Below, piece by piece: positions 43,249-50,600 of a stretch of DNA of 52,046 nt (positions are counted from its first letter, which is position 1; each line of letters starts with the position of its first letter). The stretch covers positions 1 to 52,046 of the forward strand of contig JALHRI010000008.1 of assembly GCA_022841525.1 (NCBI GenBank), written 5' to 3'. The notes beneath the pieces are model-generated. The model made no database searches. It was given only the letters and a program-made list of their open reading frames with translations, and had not been told where the DNA came from. The translations under genes were made by a program, and so were the position numbers. Origin of the DNA: Alphaproteobacteria bacterium (GTDB lineage: Bacteria > Pseudomonadota > Alphaproteobacteria > Rickettsiales > UBA3002).

Positions 43249-44544
43249 GTGAATATTCTTTTCGTTCATCCCAATATGCCCGGTCAGTATAAACATCTGG
43301 CCAGACATTTTGGCGAAAGCGGCGCGCACCGAGTGATGTTCATCACCAAACATCAAAGCGCGCACATTCCTGGTGTCACGCGCGTCACCTATGGCAACAC
43401 GCGCGAGGCGAATGAAAAAACGCACCGTTATTTGCTGCCTGCTGAGCGCGCGGTGATTCAGGGTCAGCAGGTCTGGCGCGTGGCGCATAAGCTGAAACAA
43501 GATGGGTTTATGCCGCACGTGATCTGCGCGCATCCGGGCTGGGGGGATGCGCTATTTCTCAAAGATTTATTCCCCGATGTGCCGCTGCTGAATTACTGCG
43601 AATTTTATTACCGCGCGCACGGGGCGGATGTGAATTTTGATCCCGCCGATCCGGCCAGTGAAGACGATGTCGTGCGACTACGCATTAAAAACACCAACAA
43701 CATCTTAAACCTAGAGGCGATGGATTGGGGCATTACCCCCACGGCCTGGCAATACGCCGTGCACCCGCGCGAGTTTCAACACAAAATCTCGGTACTGCAT
43801 GACGGGATTGATGTGAGTGTCGCTACGCCGGATGAGCAGGCCAGTTTTACGCTGCCCGATGGCTCGCGCCGTTTTACGCGCGGTGAAGAAGTCATCACCT
43901 ATATCGCGCGCAATTTTGAGCCATATCGCGGTTTTCCCACCTTCATGCAGGCGGCCGAGTTGCTGCTCAAGGCGCGTCCTAATGCGCATATTATTGCGGT
44001 CGGTGCCGACGGGGTCAGCTACGGCAAACAGCCTGCGAAAGGCACCACCTACCGCGCGGAGTGGATGAAGCGCGTGAATCTGGATACATCACGCATCCAT
44101 TTTGTTGGCACGCTGCCATACGCGCAGCTGATGACATTGTTTCAGATCTCCGCAGCGCATATTTACCTGACCTATCCGTTTGTGCTGTCCTGGTCACTGC
44201 TGGAGGCGATGGCGTGCGGCGCACCGCTGATTGCCTCGCGCACCAAGCCGGTGATGGAAGTGATTCGCGACGGGGAAAACGGATTGCTGGCCGATTTTTT
44301 CTCACCCGAAGAAGTCGCGGCCAAAGTGATTCAGGTGCTGGAAAAACCCGCACTCTCCAAACTGCTTTCTGCCAATGCCCGCAGTAGTGTGGTCAAATAT
44401 TTCAATCTGGCCGATACGCTGCCGATGCATGCCGCGCTGATCGATGATCTCGCACGCGGCATGAAGCATCCTGCCACTGCCAGCCGCATTGCCAAACATT
44501 ACCCGCTGGAGGCGCATCAGAAGCTGATGCAGTCGCTAGGGTAG
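43249..44544 (+). CDS. Family 4 glycosyltransferase (stand-alone)
   Basis: The protein has 431 residues; GTG at 43249 has AAGGAA upstream. The N-terminal Rossmann strand is MNILFVHPNMPGQYKHLARH. The C-terminal GT-B half has AYLTYPFVLSWSLLEAMACG-like (seen as HIYLTYPFVLSWSLLEAMAC) followed by GAPLIASRTKPVMEVI and ENGLLADFFSPEEVA, close to the GT4 nucleotide-sugar site. The first E of EX7E appears replaced by the VLSWSLLEAM form. The family is known from alphaproteobacteria, with no firm substrate. It lies far from the polysaccharide locus. Confidence 0.9.
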   Translation: MNILFVHPNMPGQYKHLARHFGESGAHRVMFITKHQSAHIPGVTRVTYGNTREANEKTHRYLLPAERAVIQGQQVWRVAHKLKQDGFMPHVICAHPGWGDALFLKDLFPDVPLLNYCEFYYRAHGADVNFDPADPASEDDVVRLRIKNTNNILNLEAMDWGITPTAWQYAVHPREFQHKISVLHDGIDVSVATPDEQASFTLPDGSRRFTRGEEVITYIARNFEPYRGFPTFMQAAELLLKARPNAHIIAVGADGVSYGKQPAKGTTYRAEWMKRVNLDTSRIHFVGTLPYAQLMTLFQISAAHIYLTYPFVLSWSLLEAMACGAPLIASRTKPVMEVIRDGENGLLADFFSPEEVAAKVIQVLEKPALSKLLSANARSSVVKYFNLADTLPMHAALIDDLARGMKHPATASRIAKHYPLEAHQKLMQSLG

Positions 44545-44562
44545 AATGAGCAAGGATACCGC

Positions 44563-44672
44563 GTCACTGCGAGGAGCAATGGCGACGAAGCAGTCCAGCA
44601 GCAAAACCAATCATCGCAGACCGTGGTGATGGTCAATGGATTGCTTCGAAAGCCCTGCTTTCTCGCAATGAC
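44563..44672. repeat. Palindromic intergenic element, copy F
   Basis: It starts GTCACTGCGAGGAGCAATGG and ends TTCTCGCAATGAC. Its core (CCAATCATCGCAGACCGTGG) is shared almost base for base with copy G on the other side of dapB. Confidence 0.9.
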
Positions 44673-44729
44673 GCAGCGCGGAGTGCCTTTTGACTTGTCA
44701 GTGCTACCTTGCACCGCTAGCACCAATCT

Positions 44730-45455
44730 ATGACGACACCGCTTCAGATTGCCATTGCCGGAAGATCAGGCCGTATGGGGCAGGCCATCTGCCGTCTGAT
44801 CGCCGCCGATGCGACGATTGATCTGCACGATGTGCCCTCGCGTGACCCGCGCGCCTTGTTTGAAAACGCTAAAGTCGTGATTGATTTTTCCCGCCCAGAG
44901 CTGAGCGTGTTGCTCGCTGCTGAAGCCGCCCGCACCGGTAAAGCACTGGTGGTGGGTACGACCGGTCTTAGCGCGGCGCAAATGAACGCGCTGCGTGATG
45001 CCGGTGGGGACGCACCGGTGTGTTATTCGGCCAATATGTCGCTCGGCGTCAATCTGCTGGCGGCGCTGGTGGAGCAGGCGGCGCGTGCATTGCCGGATGC
45101 GGATATCGAAATCCTTGAAGTGCATCATCGCCATAAGCTCGATGCGCCGTCAGGCACCGCGCTACTTTTGGGCGAGGCGGCAGCAAGCGCCCGCGGTGCT
45201 GCGCTTGCTGATATTTCCGTGACAGATCGCCGCGGCGCGCGTGCACCGGGGCAGATCGGTTTTGCGAGCGTGCGCGGTGGCGACGTGGTGGGCGATCACA
45301 GCGTGATGTTGGCAGCGGAAGGCGAAATTATTACCTTATCGCACCGTGCGCAGTCGCGCGATATTTTTGCAGCAGGCGCGCTGAAAGCCGCGCTCTGGCT
45401 TGCTTCTCAGCCTAACGGTTTTTACTCCATGCGCGATGTATTGGGTTTGGTGTGA
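44730..45455 (+). CDS. dapB: 4-hydroxy-tetrahydrodipicolinate reductase
   Basis: DapB makes tetrahydrodipicolinate for lysine and peptidoglycan synthesis. The protein has 241 residues. NAD(P)-binding IAIAGRSGRMGQAI is at 8-21, with VVGTTGLS and YSANMSLGVN next. The signature EVHHRHKLDAPSGTALLLGE carries the catalytic His and Lys, followed by GFASVRGGDVVGDHSVML. The enzyme is somewhat shorter than the usual 265-270 residues, the difference lying in the cofactor domain after motif 1. It stands alone between two copies of the palindromic element. Confidence 0.96.
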   Translation: MTTPLQIAIAGRSGRMGQAICRLIAADATIDLHDVPSRDPRALFENAKVVIDFSRPELSVLLAAEAARTGKALVVGTTGLSAAQMNALRDAGGDAPVCYSANMSLGVNLLAALVEQAARALPDADIEILEVHHRHKLDAPSGTALLLGEAAASARGAALADISVTDRRGARAPGQIGFASVRGGDVVGDHSVMLAAEGEIITLSHRAQSRDIFAAGALKAALWLASQPNGFYSMRDVLGLV

Positions 45456-45467
45456 TGGCCTGCTCTC

Positions 45468-45570
45468 GTCACTGCGAGGAGCGAGTGCGACGAAGCAGTC
45501 CAGCCGCAAAGCCAATCATCGCAGACCGTGGTGATGGCCAATGGATTGCTTCGCTGTCGCTCGCAATGAC
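45468..45570. repeat. Palindromic intergenic element, copy G
   Basis: It starts GTCACTGCGAGGAGCGAGTG and ends GCTCGCAATGAC. The core (CCAATCATCGCAGACCGTGG) matches copy F. It begins 13 bases after the dapB stop. Confidence 0.9.
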
Positions 45571-45586
45571 GAGGTAGGAATTAGTC

Positions 45587-46195
45587 ATGACCCACCCTAT
45601 CCACACTCATCACCCGATCGTACTGGCTTCCGGCTCCGCCATTCGCCAGCAGATGCTGCGCGAGGTGGGCATCACCTTTCGCGTGATGCCTTCTGGCTTT
45701 GATGAATCGGCAGTGAAGGCACAGATGCAGCGCGCGCCGATTACGGATCAGGCGCTGGCACTGGCGCGCGGCAAAGCCTTAAGCGTGAGCGCGCAGGTAG
45801 CGGATGCATTCGTGATCGGTGCCGATCAGATCTGCAGTGTGGATGGCACGATCCTATCCAAGCCCGGTAGTTACGAAAATGCGCACGCTAGTTTGCGGCA
45901 GCTTTCAGGAAAAACGCACCTGCAGACCAGCGCGGTGGTGCTGGCGCGTGGCAGTGACGTGCTGTGGCAACACGCCGCCAGTGCATCGCTGACGATGCGT
46001 GCCCTAAGCGATGCGGAAATTACCGCCTACGTGCGCGCCGATGCGCCGCTGCATAGCTGCGGTGCCTATAAGTTCGAGGCGCTGGGACGGCATTTATTCA
46101 GCCATGTTGAGGGCGAGTCAGACGTGATTCAGGGCCTGCCACTCACTGCACTGCTCGCCCAGCTTCACGCGCTGGGGGTAGTGGCGATGGGTTAG
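45587..46195 (+). CDS. Maf-family nucleoside triphosphate pyrophosphatase
   Basis: The protein has 202 residues. The N-terminal motif IVLASGSAIRQQMLREVG is the Maf loop (LASxSxxRxxLL), though the usual second Arg is absent. VIGADQICSVDG, LSKPGSYENA and LRQLSGKTHLQTSAVVL follow, then the C-terminal CGAYKFEALGRHLF and VEGESDVIQGLPL. Maf proteins remove non-canonical or pyrimidine nucleotides. It is preceded by copy G of the repeat and ends 4 bases before the convergent unknown gene. Confidence 0.92.
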   Translation: MTHPIHTHHPIVLASGSAIRQQMLREVGITFRVMPSGFDESAVKAQMQRAPITDQALALARGKALSVSAQVADAFVIGADQICSVDGTILSKPGSYENAHASLRQLSGKTHLQTSAVVLARGSDVLWQHAASASLTMRALSDAEITAYVRADAPLHSCGAYKFEALGRHLFSHVEGESDVIQGLPLTALLAQLHALGVVAMG

Positions 46196-46199
46196 GGCA

Positions 46200-46781
46200 T
46201 TAGCGGCTGATGCCTTGTTGCTGGCTTAGGATGGCCGTAGAGATTGCTTCAGCAACCTCAGCACTGTCTATTGGCTGGTGGTGGCTTCTTGCGGCATTTA
46301 GTTTCTCAATCGCAGCCTCAATCCCTTGTCTATGCTCGGCAAGCCTCTTTTGTGCAAAATCAGTTTGCTCAGCTTTCGGCAGTCTGGTTTGTTTGGATTC
46401 GTGCACTTTTTTATCAAGGCTTAAGAGCAAGCTGCGGTAAAACACTTCAAACCCTGCACGGGCTTCGTGGCTCTCGACCGAACTTGGAATAAATAACTCG
46501 CAGCGCTGGAGGCCGTTTGCGATGATTTTTGAAAGCTCAGCTCCCTGTTGCAACTGAATACGGTCTTTTTCGAGACGGTCATGAAGCATCTTTGCGATGG
46601 TGGATACAGTGGCAGGGACGGGCTCAACCGCGCCGGGTTTTTTCTTATGTCCCTTTAGCTCTTTTGCCATCGCGTCAAGATCTAGGTGGCAGCCACTGGT
46701 GATAACATGCTGGGTTTCACCCGTAAATAAAGCAAAGTCAGGTTTTGGGTAGATGGCTTGTGTTAGGGCTAATTGATTCAA
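46200..46781 (-). CDS. Unknown protein under Pho-box control, second gene of its unit
   Basis: Not recognised; 193 residues starting at TTG 46781, which overlaps the stop of the 44-residue gene (TTGA). An internal ATG is possible but would cut a conserved-looking N-terminus (NQLALTQAIYPKPDFALF). It is helical, with a predicted coiled coil near 145-175 (DFAQKRLAEHRQGIEAAIEK). It has no signal peptide. Via the small gene it is controlled by the Pho box at 46964-46985. Confidence 0.7.
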   Translation of the reverse strand: MNQLALTQAIYPKPDFALFTGETQHVITSGCHLDLDAMAKELKGHKKKPGAVEPVPATVSTIAKMLHDRLEKDRIQLQQGAELSKIIANGLQRCELFIPSSVESHEARAGFEVFYRSLLLSLDKKVHESKQTRLPKAEQTDFAQKRLAEHRQGIEAAIEKLNAARSHHQPIDSAEVAEAISTAILSQQQGISR

Positions 46782-46912
46782 GCGGTCGGCAACTGCGCCA
46801 GGTGCTTAAACATATGTAGGCGCTCTAGACTATCTGGAGCAACAAAGCACCCTTCGCCTGCATAATTAACACCTAATGCAATAGGTACTTCACCGTTGCG
46901 ATCATCAGCCAT
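46778..46912 (-). CDS. 44-residue small protein preceding the 193-residue gene
   Basis: ATG at 46912 has a clear AAGGAG about 7 bases upstream. The 44 residues begin MADDRNGEVPIALGVNYAGE and end in HLAQLPTA. The TGA stop shares bases with the TTG of the next gene, so it could act as a leader that lets ribosomes reload on a weak start. The N-terminal part may bind something (GVNYAGEGCF), but no family is recognised. It is the first gene after a Pho box. Confidence 0.65.
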   Translation of the reverse strand: MADDRNGEVPIALGVNYAGEGCFVAPDSLERLHMFKHLAQLPTA

Positions 46913-46963
46913 TTTGACTCTCCTTCAAAAAATTTCCCTAAACTAACACATCCTCGTAGCCAC

Positions 46964-46985
46964 CTGTGTGACAGTTTGTTGACAT
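46964..46985 (-). promoter_or_regulatory. Pho box upstream of the 44/193-residue gene pair
   Basis: The minus strand reads ATGTCAACAAA then CTGTCACACAG, two 11-base repeats with TGTCA in phase, as in PhoB sites. It is 51 bases before the ATG at 46912. Nineteen bases are identical to the box at 47564-47585, exactly 600 bases away. No strong -10 is seen; TACGAG lies about 5 bases after the box. Confidence 0.8.
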
Positions 46986-47003
46986 TTGCGTGAGGGCGCA
47001 TCT

Positions 47004-47519
47004 TTAGCCACGGCCTGTATAAGAAGAAGCGGGCAGATAGCGCCCTATTGTGAGGGCGATTCTATCGTTCTGATGCGCACGCTGCATATTCTCGCCAATG
47101 CTCAGAAAACTGTCGATAGAAAGCGTAAGCTGGCTGGGATCGATCCCTTTTTCTTTCAAGCAATGCTGCAAATGTGCTTGGATCACGCCTTGTATTTTCG
47201 TATCACACAGTCCGGACTTGAGAGCATGTTCGGCATGTTTGTGCACGGATGCTGCATGAGTTTCCAATGCTTCGGCAATCGTTGGATTTAACCGCTCCTG
47301 CTGAGGATAGCTTGCCAGCGCTTCCGCCAGCGTCTCATGATGCTCAGTGATTTTACCAACCAAATGTGCGGCGGCGCGCTTTTCGGGCATTGACCAGGCG
47401 GGAAAGCCTTTAATATGCTGTTCGCACCATCTGCGGCCTTCTTTGTCCGCAAGAATGCCCTTAAATTTATTAATAGGTTTTTCTGAAGATTTTGCTTGCT
47501 CGGTCATTGGCTGTTCCAT
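47004..47519 (-). CDS. Unknown protein under Pho-box control
   Basis: Not recognised; 171 residues from ATG 47519 (ATG 47507 is an alternative). There is no signal peptide or membrane helix. It is helical and His-rich in the middle (HAASVHKHAEHALKSGL). Basic N-terminal residues lead into GRRWCEQHIKGFPAWSM. It is preceded by the Pho box at 47564-47585. The stop lies 18 bases before the next Pho box, so the two units are adjacent but have separate promoters. Confidence 0.7.
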   Translation of the reverse strand: MEQPMTEQAKSSEKPINKFKGILADKEGRRWCEQHIKGFPAWSMPEKRAAAHLVGKITEHHETLAEALASYPQQERLNPTIAEALETHAASVHKHAEHALKSGLCDTKIQGVIQAHLQHCLKEKGIDPSQLTLSIDSFLSIGENMQRAHQNDRIALTIGRYLPASSYTGRG

Positions 47520-47563
47520 GATGGTTACGTCATCTTTAACCTATACGTTAAAACTCTCGGTCT

Positions 47564-47585
47564 GCGTGTGACAGTTTGTTGACAA
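47564..47585 (-). promoter_or_regulatory. Pho box upstream of the 171-residue gene
   Basis: The minus strand reads TTGTCAACAAA then CTGTCACACGC, two 11-base repeats as in the other boxes. It is 44 bases before the ATG at 47519. TATAGG farther downstream or TTTTAA could serve as -10. Confidence 0.8.
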
Positions 47586-47671
47586 TTCGTGCTTAAGTGG
47601 GTGCCTTGCTGCAACTGCGCCCACAGGGGAAGAGGCGTTATCCGCACGTTTTAGAGTCAGCAAAGAAGGGG

Positions 47672-50600
47672 TTACACCGCACACCAGCTGGGTTGATTGC
47701 TGCCTTCACATTCACTGGCAGCGTGCGGAGTTGAAGGCGAGGCGTATGTCTGCCCCTTACGTGGGAAAGAAGTGGGAGGGGCGGTGCGAAGATTCATCAC
47801 CCATCTGCCGAGTCCTTGTGTAGTTGGGACTTTTTCTCTGCTCTCCAGAGCTCTGCCCACGGGCCTATTGCGCAGTATGTTGCTCTGAGGTGCTGTCCTT
47901 GGCAGATGTACGAGCGTGCTGCTTAATCGCGGTGCGCTGGATGTGGCATCATCCGGTTGGTTGATGAGGATAAGGCCGCTTTCCTGACTCACCATCGTAA
48001 ACGTGCTGGGCAGGTTGAATGGGGTGGTCACCGGTGTTGGCGCTGCTAAAATATCGGCGCTGGTGGTGGCAGTGGTATTGAAACTATAGTTACCGGCATC
48101 CACCCCGCTTAAGGAAATGCCTGCCACGAAGATCGGTATATTCGTTCCAGCGGCCGGCGTGGCAAAGTTCGCACTCGTGTAACCCAGCATTAACATATCG
48201 CCACTAATACGGTCATCGCTAAGCGTCACACTGGCACTGGTGTTACCATCAAAAGTCTTACTGATGCCGCTGGCCGAGACGGTGAGGGCGCGGGCGGTGA
48301 TATTGGCATTGGTGCTCGCGGTGGTATTGAACGTGTAATTGCCCGCATCGGTGCCGGTGACGTTAATACCAGAGACGTTGATGGGTTTTGCGGTGCCGGC
48401 GTTTTTATTGTTAAACAGCGCGCTGGCAAAGCTTAAGCTTAGAACATCGCCGCTGACGCGGTCATCGCCCAGCGTGATGCTGGCGATGTCGTTACCATCA
48501 TATACTTTGTTGATGCCGCTGGCCGAGACGGTGAGGGCGCGGGTGGTGATATTGGCATTGGTGGTAGCGGTGGTGTTGAACGTGTAATTGCCCGCATCGG
48601 TGCCGGTGACGTTAATGCCGGAGACGTTGATGGGTTTTGCGGTGCCGACGTTTTTATTGTTAAACAGCGCACTGGCAAAGCTTAAGCTGAGCACATCGCC
48701 GCTGACGCGGTCATCGCCCAGCGTGATGCTGGCGATGTCGTTGCCATCATATACTTTGTTGATGCCGCTGGCCGAAACGGTGAGGGCGCGGGCGGTGATC
48801 GTCCCCACATTTCCTGATGCGCTAGTGGAGGTGAGGCTGTAATTGCCAGAGGTTGCACCCGCAAGCGTTAGCCCCGTAACACTGACATTCTTACCCACTC
48901 CGACGTTTTTATTGTTATACGTTCCGCTCGTATTGGTAATGCTGATAGCTTCGCTATTATAGATATTCGCGATGGAATAATTCGCACCCGCCAGTGCCGC
49001 ACTATCATTGCCATCATACACCTTACTCACCGTTCCTGTGAGCGATACGGTGAGTGGCCGCTGCGTGACCGTGATCGCACTCGCGTTGTTTGCATAGGTG
49101 AAGCCGTAGCCCAGTGCCGAGAAGAGATTACCGGAGCTATAGTTTATGTTGTAAGTGCCAACATTTCCGTTGATCGGACCCGGCGCGTAGCTGGTGCTGC
49201 CGGTGATGGTGCCGGTGATGGTGTCATCGGCGAAGTCGCCCGCGGTGAGATACTGAGCAGAGGTGATGGTATTATACGTGTAGCCGACGAGCGAGGGCGC
49301 CGCCGTACCGTATACGAACGAAGCGATGGCGGAAGGCGTAACGGTAATCAGCGGAGTGGTGCTGTACAGGAAGCCATTGGTGGTGCCGGGCATGGTGACG
49401 GTTTGGTTCACGGCTGCATTGAAGGCGCAGGTGCCGCTGGCGTTGAAGCTGCAACTAAAGCGGCGGAAATCGTTGGTAAGGCCACCCCGCGTATCGTTTG
49501 CCGGATTGGTCGAGTAAACGAGGTAGCGGCCGCTTGGTGTACTCAGTGCGCCTGCGCCGGAGTTGTTGATGAAGTTGCGCCCTGAAACCAGTGTAAGCGC
49601 ATTCCCCGCACCCGAGGCGCTCAGCACCGCGCTGGGGCTGATGGTCAGATCCGCGGTGGCTCCTGTCGTGCGCGCTAAAATACTGGCTGCGGTAATCGAC
49701 GGCAGGGACTGGCTACCCGTCGTGGTGATCGATACGTTATTAAGCGGCGCGACGCCTCCGATTGCCCCGCCGTAACTGACGTTGCCTGCCGTGACCGTGA
49801 AGTCGCAATTGCCAGCGCATCCTGCAAGCGGTGAAAACAGGTTAAGTTGTGAGGTATTGGCGTAAGTCACAATCGTATCGGCTCCCGCGGTGGTCACGGT
49901 ACCGCCCACATTAATAATCTGACTCGCCGTTCCGGTGAAGCGAATCACCACCACCCCGTTACTTCCGGCGGCACTGCCACCGACTGCGGTGCCACCTGCA
50001 CCGCTGCCTGCATAATTATAGAAGGTCGCACGTGGACCCGCGATGGAAACCGCAGCACCCGGGGTCGAGCCACCGGGTTGCGACAGACCATTATTACCGT
50101 TAGTAATCGTTGAGAAAATATTGCCAGCATTCGCATAGTTGGCACCACCGCTTGCCTGACCACTGGTGAGCAGATTGGTCTGGCCGCTACCACCAAAATA
50201 GCCACCACCGCCACCGCCACCGCCGCCGCCATCGCCTACGTAGTTGCCGCCTGCGCCGCCAGATGCCACACCGGTATTGCCGCTTGGTTGCGATCCACCG
50301 CCGGGGCTATTGACATTATTTGCGGTGCCTTCATTACTACCGCCGCCGCCGGCACCACCGCCGCCGACAGCAATTGCCGTGGTTCCTGCATACATCGACG
50401 AGGCACCGCCGCCACCACCGCCGCCGCCGCTCATGCCACCTGCGCCAGCTGTGCCGCCACTGCCACCGCCATTGGCGCCGCCCGCGCCGCCCGCAGCGAG
50501 TGATGCCTGATTCACGCCAGCACCGCCGCCGCCACCAACAAGAATGGTATAAAGTTGCCCGGCAACCGCGTTGAAGCCGGTATCCACGGCACCACCGCTA

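Noticed and set aside
50236-50574. Proline/histidine-rich plus-strand open frames
   Set aside because: They are the antisense of the glycine-rich block of the adhesin.
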